The notes: generated by a model not told the origin, from the letters alone. A stretch of 64,000 nucleotides of DNA from Chloroflexota bacterium (GCA_028872875.1 JAGWOC010000007.1:1-64000); one strand, 5' to 3'; shown: positions 44,180 through 53,019, numbered from the stretch's first letter. Made by a program: numbers and translations.

Positions 44180-45486
44180 ACGCACGGGGCGGGCGCGCGG
44201 CGCTCCTCGTCCTCGTGCGTCCGATGGGCCGTCCCGGGGGGATGGTCCTGCTCGGTGCCTCCGCCGCCCTGGCGGTGATCCTCGCCCTCATCCTGCGCCA
44301 CCCGATCTTCCTCACCAACGACTCGATGAACGACTACGCGCACGTGTGGTACGTGTCCGATCGGCTGTGGTCCGGACACGGCCTGCCGGTGCACATGCCG
44401 GTGCTCGCCCACGGGCGCGCCTACGCGTTCCCGTACGCGTTCATCCCGTGGACGCTCGCCGCGCTCGTGCGGCCGCTGCTGGGGGACTGGGCCGTGACGC
44501 TCGGGCTCGTGCTGGGCGTTCTGGCCGTTGTTGCGGGCACGCTCGTCGGGTTCCCGGAGATGCGCCGGCCCTGGTGGGCGGCGATGGTGATCCTCAACCC
44601 GGTGCTCCTCGAAGGGCCGCTGCTCGGCCAGATGCCGTTCCTCTGGGCGGCGGCGTTCCTGATGTTCGCGATCGCCGCCTGGCGCGGCGGGCGGACGCTG
44701 CTCGCCGGCCTGCTCGCCGGCTGCGCCGGCGCGACCCATCCCGCGGTGCTGCTGCCGCTGATCGGCGCGCTGGTGCTCGTCCGCATGCGGTGGGAGCCGC
44801 GCCGGGGGCGCCTCGTGGCGGCGTACGTCCTCTCGCTCGTCCTCGCGGCCCCGGCGGCGTACTTTACGCTCGCCTCGCCGGTGTTCAGCGAGACGAGCGT
44901 GCCGCGGATCGTCGCCAACTTCTTTGGCACCGTCGGGCTGCGCGCCCTCGTGCCGGCGGCGCCGTTCATCGGCCTGGCGCTCCAGCGCACGCCCCTGGCG
45001 CGCGCGCCGCTGCTCATCGTCGCCGTGCTGATCGCCCTCAACGCCGCGTTCGTGCCGCTGCGGCACGACGCGTACGCCTGGCGCGGGCTGATGCGCGAGC
45101 CCGACCGCTCCCTCGACGGCTTCTTCCAGTCCGGCCGCTTCGTGCCCGGCGCGACGTACCGCGTCCTTGCGGCGGGCGATGCGAAATACGGCATGTACCA
45201 GGCCCTGCGTCACGGCGCCGTGCTGGACTCGGAGTTTTTTCCCGAGAGCATGGCGCTGCGGAGCTGGCCGTCCGAGCACGCCTACGGCGACTTCCTGCGA
45301 AAGCGCACGATCGATTACGTGATCATCTTTGGCGCGTACGACCGCGGCTACGGCACCAACGAGCACGCGCTGCTGCGCGCGATGGCGGCGCGCGGCCCGG
45401 TCACCGGGCGCGTCTGCGTGCGCGCCATCGAGCACCGGCCGCTGTACGATGTCTACGCCATCGCCCGCGCCGGTTGCCGGGCCTGA
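44164..45486 (+). CDS. Multi-pass membrane protein, paralogue of the GT2-fusion membrane domain
   Basis: 440 residues with about eight or nine membrane helices and a soluble tail of ~110 residues. It shares with the protein at 36360-38489 the outer-loop motif NDSMNDYAHVWY (residues 52-63, there NDTINNYAHVWY), GRAYAFPYAFIPWT, PLLGDWAVTL, the THP in the middle and the tail pattern GATYRVLAAGD...EFFPES...TNEHALL...YDV. The acidic/His pair in the first loop is what GT-C glycosyltransferases use, so a lipid-linked-sugar transferase is a hypothesis. ATG 44224 or 44242 are alternative starts. Confidence 0.7.
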   Translation: MRRKSNARGGRAALLVLVRPMGRPGGMVLLGASAALAVILALILRHPIFLTNDSMNDYAHVWYVSDRLWSGHGLPVHMPVLAHGRAYAFPYAFIPWTLAALVRPLLGDWAVTLGLVLGVLAVVAGTLVGFPEMRRPWWAAMVILNPVLLEGPLLGQMPFLWAAAFLMFAIAAWRGGRTLLAGLLAGCAGATHPAVLLPLIGALVLVRMRWEPRRGRLVAAYVLSLVLAAPAAYFTLASPVFSETSVPRIVANFFGTVGLRALVPAAPFIGLALQRTPLARAPLLIVAVLIALNAAFVPLRHDAYAWRGLMREPDRSLDGFFQSGRFVPGATYRVLAAGDAKYGMYQALRHGAVLDSEFFPESMALRSWPSEHAYGDFLRKRTIDYVIIFGAYDRGYGTNEHALLRAMAARGPVTGRVCVRAIEHRPLYDVYAIARAGCRA

Positions 45487-45505
45487 CGCGGCGTCCGCTC
45501 CCGAA

Positions 45506-46051
45506 CTAGAGCGGCGCACCCTTGAGGCCCATCAGCCCGCGCAGGAACTGCACCTCGCCCAGGTGCTCGGACACGTGGCCGATGGCGAAGAAGGCGATCG
45601 CGTCGGCCCGCGTCATCGTGGCTACGATCGGGTACACCTGCTGGAAGAAGGGCAGCGCGATCTCGGCGGCCGCGTCGGCGTCCGGCAGGTCGCGCGCGTA
45701 GGCGGTCACGCGGGCGCCAACGGCGGCGGCGTACGCCAGCAGCGCGCCGGCGTCGAATCGCAACGCGCCGATCTGCGCGCGCGTCATGCCGTTCCCGAAC
45801 GGCGTCACGCCGGTCGCCTCGACGGGCAGACGCTCGGCCCATCGCTCCGAGGTGAAGACGCTCGGCCCGCCGATCAGGAGCCCGTGCAGGATCTCATCTT
45901 CTGCCCGGTAGGCGTGCCAGATTGCGAACTGGACCGACGTATCGTGGCCCTCCGGCTGCCAGGCAAGCTGCTCCGGCGTGAGGTCGCGCACCAGCAGCTC
46001 CGGATACCAGTGCCAGAATGTCAGGTTCTGTACGATCGCGTTGGTCCCCAT
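45506..46051 (-). CDS. DinB/YfiT-like four-helix metal-binding protein
   Basis: 181 residues, all-helical. The three metal-ligand positions are visible as WHWYPE (residue ~14), IWHAYRAEDEILHG (about 45-57) and AFFAIGHVSEHLGEV (about 155-168). DinB proteins are often bacillithiol- or mycothiol-dependent transferases or stress-induced proteins of unknown activity. It lies 33 bases downstream of the CopC-CopD fusion gene on the same strand and converges with 44164 at only 19 bases. Confidence 0.78.
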   Translation of the reverse strand: MGTNAIVQNLTFWHWYPELLVRDLTPEQLAWQPEGHDTSVQFAIWHAYRAEDEILHGLLIGGPSVFTSERWAERLPVEATGVTPFGNGMTRAQIGALRFDAGALLAYAAAVGARVTAYARDLPDADAAAEIALPFFQQVYPIVATMTRADAIAFFAIGHVSEHLGEVQFLRGLMGLKGAPL

Positions 46052-46084
46052 GATCTCACACTCCGGGCGCGCCCGCGTTGGGCT

Positions 46085-48484
46085 CTATTGCGACGGCCGC
46101 TGGGTGAACGCGTCGCGCAGAAAGTTCACCAGGTTCCAGATGTCGGTTGGCGAGAACGCCGAACCAAACGCCGGCATCGCCGTGCCCGCGTAGCCGTCGT
46201 GGATGAAGGCGTAGAACTGCGGGTCCGTGTGCAGCGGCATGTGCTGCCTGAAGTCCGATGGCGCCGGACTGAGCTGCGCCGCCTGCGGGCCGTTGCCGCG
46301 CCCGTCGATGCCGTGGCACTGGACGCAGTTCTGCTGGAACAAGAGCTTCCCGCGCGCGATCGAGGCCTGCGTCGGCTGTACCGGGTTACCGGCGGTCGGG
46401 TCCGCCGCTGTGCCGTGCGTGCCGACGCCGAACGCCAGCACGGCGCCGGCGAGCAGGACAGCCGTCGCGCCCGTGACCGTCGTCCGGTAGCCGGCGCTCA
46501 GCACGTGGATCTGGCGCCGGTAGACGAGGACCAGCCCGCCGCCGAGGGCGAGGACCGCGCCCAGGACCTGGTTCCAGTTGAACACGGTGAACGGCAGTTC
46601 GAAGGGACTGCCGCCCCGCACGATGCTTGCGGGCGCCTTCGCGACCGGCAGCAGGAATGCCTCCGAGACATCGTCGCCCACGCTGCGGCGGATCGTCACG
46701 TCGATGCGCCAGTTGCCCTGAGCCGTGAAGTACACGCCGGCGCCCTTGTACTCGCCGGGGTTGAAGCGCGTGAGCAGGATCTCCGACGGTGCGACGGCAT
46801 TCGGCGCGTCCGGATAGCTGAAGCGGAGGCGCGCCAGCGTCACGGTCGTCGTCGGGCTGCCGTCCGGGTTGCGGATGTCGAGCGTGTATTCGTTGACGGT
46901 GTCGGCCTGGTTGGGAGACACCCGCAGCTCGAAGTTGAGTCCGCCCTTCGTCGCCTTCTGGTCGAACTTCGTCGGCGCCGCCTTCGCCGCCTGCTCCGAA
47001 GCGATCTGGCCGGCGGCCGTCGCCGTCTGGGTGAGGACGCCGACCGCGGCGAAGATGGCGAGCACGAGCGCGATCTCGGCCGCCACCGTCGGCACGAGCA
47101 GCCCGCGCAGCCGCCGCAGTTGGGGCGTCCACTGCGCCCGCGTCTGCTCGGAGGCGGTGCCCCCCTGCTGGTACAGCGTATCGATGGCGGCGACGAGGCG
47201 CGGCTTCAGGATGAAGGCGTTGAAACCCGCGACCGCCAGCAGCGGCAGGAGCAGCGCGATCTTGGCGAGCAGCACGCGGCCGTACGCGGTGTCGATCATG
47301 GCGCTCGCCGTCGGCACGGCGGCGAGGCCGTTGAAGGTCCCGGTCGCCAGGATCGTGGCCACGCTCAGCGCCGCCAGCACCGAGAAGCGGTCGAACACGT
47401 TGGCGATGTAGAGCCAGCGCGCCGCGTCCTCGATCGCCTGCCGGCGCCAGCGCAGGAACATCAGGATCATCACCAGGGCGCCGAGCCACGCCGCGGAGGC
47501 GAGCAGGTGCAGGAAGTCCGAGGTCACGGCCCAGAACTTGCCGTTGTCCGCGGCCGCGTGGCTCACGATCGAGTACGTGAACAGCGCGCCGGTCGTGGCG
47601 GCGATCATGAGCCCCAGACCGGCGTGGCGCTTCACGCGGGAGTTCCCAAGGAAGAGGAGGTCACTGCCTCCCAGGGCCAGCGCGGTCAACAGCAGGCGCG
47701 CCAGTGTGAACTGCCCGACGCGTACCGTCGTGACGTACGACCAGAGGCTCGTATCGGTAGAGAACCGCCGCACCGTCAGCAGCAGCAGGATCCCGGAGGC
47801 GATGAACGCGACGGGCAGGAGCACGTGCGCCAGGGAGATCGCCCAGCGCTCGGCGGTGTCCGTCACGCGGAGGTAGTCCTCGTCCTCCAGGAAGGAGGCC
47901 GCCGGCCGCATGACGGCGAAGAGGAAGAACGCCGCGCCCGCGACCGTCGCGAGCGACAGCAGCGAGAGCCACTTCAGCGCCGAGTCGAGGTTCGCCGGCA
48001 GGAGCTGGCCCCCGCTCGACGTCGCGCCCGTGAGCGAATTCGCGGTGATGCCGGCCGGGAACGAGCCATCCGGGTTTAGGACGACGAACGGATATTGACC
48101 GCTCAGCTCGTGACCATCGACGGCGGACACGTTGCTCCAGCGGACGAAGTACAGCCCGGGCGCGAGGTTCTTCACGCCGACCGACGCGAACGTCGGGTCG
48201 CTGTTATCGAACGCCATGTCGTTGGTGTCGACGCGCTTCTGCTTCTCGTCGAGCACCTGGATCTGCGTGAGGCGGCGCTCGATCGCCTCGCTGAACCGCA
48301 GGATGATGCGCGTCGGCGGCCGCGTCAGTTTGTCGTTGTTCGTCGGCGTCGCGCTGACAAGTGAGGCGTGCGCCTGCGCCACGCCCGCGAAATAGGGGGA
48401 GGTGATCGCCGCCACCACGACGGCGATCATCCCCAAGAGCATCAAGAACCGCTGCTTGCTTCCGATCACAGCTTCACCCCGCAC
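46085..48484 (-). CDS. CopC-CopD-YtkA-like-cytochrome c fusion protein
   Basis: 799 residues. Signal peptide (~1-38, GVAQA cleaved before HASL), CopC-like cupredoxin-type domain (~39-135, VSAVDGHELSG), CopD membrane domain with about eight helices (~160-490, YSIVSHAAAD, FLHLLASAAWLGAL). Then a beta-rich YtkA/FixH-like domain (~505-620), another helix and a haem c domain with CVQCH (720-724) and axial Met770 in GTAMPAF. It combines copper handling with electron transfer across the membrane. GTG 48484 follows GGAGG; GTG 48469 is an alternative. Confidence 0.85.
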   Translation of the reverse strand: MRGEAVIGSKQRFLMLLGMIAVVVAAITSPYFAGVAQAHASLVSATPTNNDKLTRPPTRIILRFSEAIERRLTQIQVLDEKQKRVDTNDMAFDNSDPTFASVGVKNLAPGLYFVRWSNVSAVDGHELSGQYPFVVLNPDGSFPAGITANSLTGATSSGGQLLPANLDSALKWLSLLSLATVAGAAFFLFAVMRPAASFLEDEDYLRVTDTAERWAISLAHVLLPVAFIASGILLLLTVRRFSTDTSLWSYVTTVRVGQFTLARLLLTALALGGSDLLFLGNSRVKRHAGLGLMIAATTGALFTYSIVSHAAADNGKFWAVTSDFLHLLASAAWLGALVMILMFLRWRRQAIEDAARWLYIANVFDRFSVLAALSVATILATGTFNGLAAVPTASAMIDTAYGRVLLAKIALLLPLLAVAGFNAFILKPRLVAAIDTLYQQGGTASEQTRAQWTPQLRRLRGLLVPTVAAEIALVLAIFAAVGVLTQTATAAGQIASEQAAKAAPTKFDQKATKGGLNFELRVSPNQADTVNEYTLDIRNPDGSPTTTVTLARLRFSYPDAPNAVAPSEILLTRFNPGEYKGAGVYFTAQGNWRIDVTIRRSVGDDVSEAFLLPVAKAPASIVRGGSPFELPFTVFNWNQVLGAVLALGGGLVLVYRRQIHVLSAGYRTTVTGATAVLLAGAVLAFGVGTHGTAADPTAGNPVQPTQASIARGKLLFQQNCVQCHGIDGRGNGPQAAQLSPAPSDFRQHMPLHTDPQFYAFIHDGYAGTAMPAFGSAFSPTDIWNLVNFLRDAFTQRPSQ

Positions 48485-48515
48485 ACCACCTCCGGCACGG
48501 CCGCGGCCAGCGGCC

Positions 48516-49178
48516 TCACCGCCGCCGTCCGAACGCCAGCCAGCCGCCGCCCGCGGCCACGATCACGATCACGGCGATGCCCACGCCGATCCCGATGTTG
48601 CGGCCGGTGTTGCTGCCGCCGCCCGTGCTGGCCGCGGGCGTCGCCCCCGCGGCGGGCGCTGTGACGGCGGCGGTCGCGACAGGCGCTGCTGTGCCGGCGG
48701 CCTCGGCCGTCGTCCCTGCCGCCGGCGACGCGTTCTCGGCGCTGACCGTCGCGAGTTGCGCATCGTTCGACAGGTCAACAGTCGTCGGTTGCACCTTCAC
48801 GTAGAACGAGAAGGTGCCGTGGTACTTGTCGCCGTCGGCGTCCGACACGTTCTTGTAGTTCACCACGTAGCGCCCCGCGGGCAGGTCCGGCTGCAGCGGC
48901 ACCGACAGCTTCGCCCGGTCGGTGTTGTCGATGACGGCCGGCCCGGCCGTTACGGGCTGGCCGCCGCCGTTCAGCACCTGGATATCGTACGTGCCGGCCA
49001 CCTTCTGGATGTCTTCCGTGAACGTGATCACGACCTGCGCCGGCGAGGCCTGCAGGACCTCGCCCACGGCCGGCGTCGAGCTCTTGAGCCGCGCATGCGC
49101 CAGGGCGACGTTCGGCGCCAGCGCCATCACCGCGGTCAGGCCGAGCGCAACGGTCGCGAGCATCACGCGTAATCTCAC
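48516..49178 (-). CDS. CopC-domain copper-binding protein, C-terminally anchored
   Basis: 220 residues. Signal peptide ending at about ALA, exposing His of HARLKSSTP, the N-terminal copper ligand typical of CopC. A beta-sandwich follows (TFTEDIQKVAGTYDI, YKNVSDADGDKYHGTFSF). An Ala/Thr/Pro-rich linker (~145-190), membrane helix and FGRRR tail complete it. AGGAGG precedes both TTG 49181 (7 bases) and GTG 49178 (10 bases); either may be the start. Binds copper outside the cell, next to the CopC-CopD fusion. Confidence 0.85.
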   Translation of the reverse strand: MRLRVMLATVALGLTAVMALAPNVALAHARLKSSTPAVGEVLQASPAQVVITFTEDIQKVAGTYDIQVLNGGGQPVTAGPAVIDNTDRAKLSVPLQPDLPAGRYVVNYKNVSDADGDKYHGTFSFYVKVQPTTVDLSNDAQLATVSAENASPAAGTTAEAAGTAAPVATAAVTAPAAGATPAASTGGGSNTGRNIGIGVGIAVIVIVAAGGGWLAFGRRR

Positions 49179-49290
49179 CAACTGATTTCCTCCTGTTGCC
49201 AAGCCTCGGCGACGCCACAACATCCAGCCCGCATCGCGCCTCTGGCCGTGCGCGGCGCCGCCTCGAGTCCTTATCGCAAGTTGCAGGGGG

Positions 49291-49758
49291 TCAGCCCAGG
49301 GGTGGCCGCGTCTCAGGCCGCGTCGTGATGCCCGTCAGTGTGGGCACGGCGAACGTGAGGAGGATCGCCAGCATTGCCGGCGCGATGACGAGCGGCTCGG
49401 TGAACAGGAGCTGCCCCGGCCCGGCGGCGAGGGGTGCGTCGGCGCAGGTGCCCGGCGAGACGTGGCAGTGCGCGGCGTGGACGGCCTCCTCGGCCGCCGT
49501 CTCGTCCTGGTGCAGTCCGGGCAGCAGGTGGTCGTACGGCACGACCGACGGCAGGACCGCGAAGAACACGAGCAGCCCGAGCGACGCACGCATCGCCGGC
49601 GCGCGTGTGAGGCGCTGGACCGACATCCGCGGGGCCCACAGGTAGATCGAGACCGTCGCCAGCACGAGCACGGCGAGGGCGACGATGCCGGGATCCGGGG
49701 CGGTCACGCCTGTGGCTGCCTGCGCCACGTGCAGCAGGAAGGGCGGATGATTGGCCAC
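49291..49758 (-). CDS. Small membrane protein of the copper cluster
   Basis: 155 residues with about four hydrophobic segments (24-42, 57-72, 112-140). Between helices 2 and 3 is an exposed loop HQDETAAEEAVHAAHCHV and SPGTCA with two Cys and several His, a plausible copper site. It is the promoter-proximal gene of the minus-strand copper cluster, 110 bases upstream of the CopC gene. It is not a recognised family; it resembles small proteins found beside CopC/CopD and cytochrome c oxidase assembly genes. Role inferred from context. Confidence 0.65.
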   Translation of the reverse strand: MANHPPFLLHVAQAATGVTAPDPGIVALAVLVLATVSIYLWAPRMSVQRLTRAPAMRASLGLLVFFAVLPSVVPYDHLLPGLHQDETAAEEAVHAAHCHVSPGTCADAPLAAGPGQLLFTEPLVIAPAMLAILLTFAVPTLTGITTRPETRPPLG

Positions 49759-49890
49759 GTCTGCGCTCCTCGGCGGGCAGTATAGCGCGGCGCTTCGCGC
49801 AAGCCGCCGGGCCTGGGGACGCGCGCCCGCCGTCCAGTCGGCGCGCCCGGAGCCGGTGAGCGTTGCCGGGCGCGGCGGGGGTCGAGCCGC

Positions 49891-49919
49891 TTGACCCGGC
49901 GCGCGAGCCCACCTAGAAT
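49891..49919 (+). promoter_or_regulatory. Sigma-70-type promoter of the TetR-rhodanese operon
   Basis: TTGACC (49891-49896), 17 bases, TAGAAT (49914-49919). Expected start near 49926. Confidence 0.65.
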
Positions 49920-49921
49920 CA

Positions 49922-49952
49922 GTGACCAGTCAATGACCGTCTGTTCAGTCAC
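49922..49952. promoter_or_regulatory. Putative TetR operator region
   Basis: It contains the palindrome TGAC-CA-GTCA (49923-49932), a second TGACCG, and outer GTGAC/GTCAC arms at 49922 and 49948. It covers the transcription start. Confidence 0.4.
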
Positions 49953-49986
49953 GCGTGGCGGCATGGCCCGGGACGCCGGAGGCGAC

Positions 49987-50634
49987 ATGGCCCGAGGGCT
50001 GACACTGCCCCAGCAACGCAAGGAGGAAACGCGCGGCCGCATCCTGGAGGCGGCCTACCGCGTGTTCGCCCGCCGCGGCTACGAGGCGGCCACTGTGGAG
50101 GAGATCACGGCGGAGTGCGGCATCGCGAAGGGCGCGCTCTATAGCCACTTCGCCAGTAAGCAAGAGCTCTTCCGGACCATCCTCATCGAGCATGTGCGCC
50201 GCCGGTCCGCAGAGACCGCCGCCCGCCTCGAGCCCGGGTTGCCACTCCGCGAGAGCATGCTCCGCATCATCGAGGCCTCCTGGGCAACGTGCCGAACGGA
50301 CCCCGTCTGGTCGCCTCTAGTGATGGAGTTCTGGGCGCTGGCCGGCCGCAACGAGTGGGGGCGCGAGGCGGTCGCCGCGATCTTCGACCACTGCTCCACC
50401 GCCCTCGCGCGGTTCCTCTCCGGCGCCCAGCACGCGGGCCTCGTCCGCTCCGACGTCGACGTACATCGCGCCGCCCGTCTCTTGTTGGCCCTGAACGATG
50501 GCCTCGTCCTGCAGTGGCAGACGCAGCCGGACAAGGTGGACCCCGAGGAGTTCCTGGGCGCCATGGCCGATATGGTCACCGGATACCTGACCGCAGGGCA
50601 GCGTCAGGGGGCCAGCGGGGCGAGGTCCCAATGA
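49987..50634 (+). CDS. TetR/AcrR-family transcriptional regulator
   Basis: 215 residues from ATG 49987, 4 bases after GGAGG (49933 and 49963 are alternatives). Helix-turn-helix: ILEAAYRVFARRGYEAATVEEITAECGIAKGALYSHFASKQELF, the full TetR N-terminal pattern. The C-terminal half (SWATCRTDPVWSPLVMEFW) is of the AcrR-like ligand-binding type. It is translationally coupled to the rhodanese gene (ATGA) and probably represses this three-gene operon and itself. Confidence 0.9.
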   Translation: MARGLTLPQQRKEETRGRILEAAYRVFARRGYEAATVEEITAECGIAKGALYSHFASKQELFRTILIEHVRRRSAETAARLEPGLPLRESMLRIIEASWATCRTDPVWSPLVMEFWALAGRNEWGREAVAAIFDHCSTALARFLSGAQHAGLVRSDVDVHRAARLLLALNDGLVLQWQTQPDKVDPEEFLGAMADMVTGYLTAGQRQGASGARSQ

Positions 50635-51548
50635 ACGAGGAGGCGCCGGCCGTGGCGGAGTACGGGCACCCGGAAGCGCTCGCCACAACAGCGTGGCTGG
50701 CCGCTCACCTTGATGACCCGTCGGTCCGCGTTGTGGACATGCGCTATTCCGTCGCGGCGGACGCTGGCGGAGCGTTCCGGGGCGTGTCGGGGCGCAATGC
50801 CTATCACCAGGGCCACATCCCGGGGGCAGTATTCGTCGATGTCATGTCCGACCTCTCGGACCCGGAGGACCCGCTTGCCATCCTGTCGCCCGGCCGATTC
50901 GAGGCGCTGATGGGGCGGCTGGGGATCGGCAGCGGCAGCACGGTCGTCGTGTACGACGGCAGCGGCGGGACCTGGGCCGCCCGGCTCTGGTGGGCCCTGC
51001 GATACTACGGGCACGACGACGCGAAGATCCTGGACGGCGGCCTGACCACGTGGCTCCGGGAGGGGCGCCCCCTGGAGACGCGCACCCTGACCCCGCCTCC
51101 GGGGACCTTCCGGGCGCGGCCGCGGCCCGCCCTCCGGGCCACGAGCGATGAGGTGGTCCAGGCCATCGGACGCCGGGGCGTCTGCATCGTCGATGCGCTG
51201 CCCGAAGTGTTCTACAGCGGCAAGGCGCGCCTCTACCGGACCCACAGGGCGGGCCACATCCCCACGGCACTGAACGTGCCGGCGACCGCCAACGTTTACC
51301 AGGGCACCCAGACCCTGCTGCCGGCCGATGCATTGGCGCGGCTCTGGCAAAGGGCGGGCCTCAAGCCTGACCAGAGGGTGATCACGTACTGCGGGGGAGG
51401 CGTCTACGGCGCGTACGACCTGTTCGTCCTGTACGTCCTGGGCCACGAGAAGGTCAGCCTCTACGACGGCTCGTGGATGGAATGGGGAGCAAACCCGGAC
51501 TTGCCCGTCGAGACGGGTCCGGGCGAGAAGATGCTGGATCCGCATTAG
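50631..51548 (+). CDS. Thiosulfate/3-mercaptopyruvate sulfurtransferase (tandem rhodanese)
   Basis: 305 residues. Two rhodanese domains: N-terminal non-catalytic (VRVVDMRYSVAADAGG, YHQGHIPGAVFVDV) and C-terminal with active-site C in ITYCGGGVYGAYD. Transfers sulfane sulfur to cyanide, thiols or proteins. The active-site loop CGGGVYG is unusual in sequence but keeps the Cys and six-residue length. The start overlaps the TetR stop. Confidence 0.9.
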   Translation: MNEEAPAVAEYGHPEALATTAWLAAHLDDPSVRVVDMRYSVAADAGGAFRGVSGRNAYHQGHIPGAVFVDVMSDLSDPEDPLAILSPGRFEALMGRLGIGSGSTVVVYDGSGGTWAARLWWALRYYGHDDAKILDGGLTTWLREGRPLETRTLTPPPGTFRARPRPALRATSDEVVQAIGRRGVCIVDALPEVFYSGKARLYRTHRAGHIPTALNVPATANVYQGTQTLLPADALARLWQRAGLKPDQRVITYCGGGVYGAYDLFVLYVLGHEKVSLYDGSWMEWGANPDLPVETGPGEKMLDPH

Positions 51549-51564
51549 CCAGGGAGGTGAATCG

Positions 51565-52149
51565 ATGGCTCGTGTAGCACTGCTGGAACCCGCTCAGGCC
51601 ACAGGCAGGACGAAGGAGGTGTTCGAGCGGGTCAAGAGCTACTACCGGATGGTCCCCGGCCTCCAGCAGGGGCTGGCCTACCTGCCGGAGACCACGGACG
51701 CCCTCTGGACCCTGAGCCTGGCCACCGCCCGCGAGGGCAGCATCCGTGAAGAGCTCAAGCGCGTGTTCTTTGCCGTCACGGCCTATGAGGTCGAGTGCGA
51801 GTATTGCACCGCGGCGCACATGATCGCCCTGCTCGGCAAGCACTGGAGCAGGGAGGAGTGCGTGGAGGTGATCGAGGGGAAGCCTTCGCCGCGGCTCTCA
51901 GACAAGGAGAACGCCGCCGTGGACTTCGCGCGCATCGTCGGGCGCCGGCCGGCGGCAGTCACGGACGCGATGGTCGAGCGGCTCCGGGCCGCGGGTTGGA
52001 CCGACGCGGAGATCGTCGAGATCGTCGCGTCGGTGGCCCTCATGCGGTACACGACGACGGTGGCCAGCGCGCTCGATGTGCCGCTCGAAAAGGCCATGGA
52101 AGGTGTGGGTGTGAGTTGCGGGGTCCCGCTCGACCGTCGCGACAGTTGA
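51565..52149 (+). CDS. AhpD/carboxymuconolactone-decarboxylase-family protein
   Basis: 194 residues; AGGGAGGTG 5 bases before ATG 51565. The redox motif VECEYCTAAH (E-x2-C-x2-C-x3-H) of AhpD-like proteins lies at about residues 76-85. The all-helical fold is consistent. It may act as a peroxidase reductant or hydroperoxide enzyme. Last gene of the operon with the TetR and rhodanese, so the unit may respond to oxidative or sulfur stress. Confidence 0.85.
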   Translation: MARVALLEPAQATGRTKEVFERVKSYYRMVPGLQQGLAYLPETTDALWTLSLATAREGSIREELKRVFFAVTAYEVECEYCTAAHMIALLGKHWSREECVEVIEGKPSPRLSDKENAAVDFARIVGRRPAAVTDAMVERLRAAGWTDAEIVEIVASVALMRYTTTVASALDVPLEKAMEGVGVSCGVPLDRRDS

Positions 52150-52473
52150 ACGCACCCCGGATCATCGCTTCGTGACCGGGCCGCCGCGCGCGTTGGCGGC
52201 AGCGTGCAGGACCGGGCGCGCTCGCCGGGAGAGCAACGCGGACGATCGCCGACGGCTCGCCGGAGGGGATCGTCGGCACGCGCCGCGTGCCCGACCCTCA
52301 TCGCCCAGCGCTCGCAGCATCCTCCACTGAGACGCGGGGCGCCGGGCGCCCGCGGTTGCGGCGGTGTACGGTGTAGCCATGGGGATGCCCGCGCAACCGC
52401 GCACGGGTCCGAGCGTGGCGCCGCGACCGGCGGCACGCCGGCACCGGCCCGCGAGCGTCCGGGAGGCCGATTG
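52150..52473. other. 324-base intergenic region upstream of cobO
   Basis: No convincing gene on either strand. I looked for the conserved cobalamin-riboswitch core and found no B12-box-like sequence. Low-information GC-rich DNA with short palindromes (for example CGCGGGGCGCCGGGCGCCCGCG near 52335). Confidence 0.5.
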
Positions 52474-53019
52474 ATGGGCGAAGACAGGCCGGCGAAGGAG
52501 CCACGGAAGTCGCTGGTCATCGTCAACACGGGCAACGGCAAGGGGAAGACGACGGCCGCGCTCGGCGTGCTGTTCCGCGCCTGGGGGCGCGGCCTGCATG
52601 TCTGCATGCTCCAGTTCATCAAGAGCACGACCTCCAACTACGGCGAGAACCGCGCCGCCGAGAAGGCCGGCATCGAGATCATCTCGCTGGGCGGCGGCTT
52701 TACCTGGCTCTCGAAGGACATCGAGAAGGACAAGGCGCTCGCGCGGGAGCTGTGGGAGACGTGCCAGGCGAAGATCGGATCCGGCGACTACGACATCGTT
52801 GCGCTCGACGAGTTCACCTACCCGCTGGCGTACGGCTGGCTGCCGGTGTCCGGCGTGATTGACTTCCTGAAGACGCGCCCGAAGCGGACCCACGTCATCA
52901 TCACGGGCCGCGACGCGCCGCAGGAGCTGATCGACTACGCCGATCTCGTCACGGAGATGCGCGAGATCAAGCATCCGTTCCAGCAGGGCATCAAGGCGCA
53001 GCCGGGCATCGAGTTCTGA
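52474..53019 (+). CDS. cobO: Cob(I)yrinic acid a,c-diamide adenosyltransferase (CobO/BtuR/CobA type)
   Basis: 181 residues; GGGAGG 7 bases before ATG 52474. Walker A NTGNGKGKTTAAL at about residues 18-30, then QFIKSTTSNYGE and VALDEFTYPLAYGW, the characteristic Asp-Glu segment. Adenosylates the corrin cobalt in B12 synthesis or salvage. No other cobalamin gene is in the window. Confidence 0.93.
   Translation: MGEDRPAKEPRKSLVIVNTGNGKGKTTAALGVLFRAWGRGLHVCMLQFIKSTTSNYGENRAAEKAGIEIISLGGGFTWLSKDIEKDKALARELWETCQAKIGSGDYDIVALDEFTYPLAYGWLPVSGVIDFLKTRPKRTHVIITGRDAPQELIDYADLVTEMREIKHPFQQGIKAQPGIEF

Noticed and set aside
50631-52149. Horizontal transfer suggested by AGG codons in the rhodanese/AhpD genes
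   Set aside because: AGG also occurs in murE and other core genes; by eye the difference is not convincing. A codon-usage calculation would be needed.
52150-52473. Cobalamin riboswitch before cobO
   Set aside because: No B12-box-like core was found; only GC-rich DNA with short palindromes.
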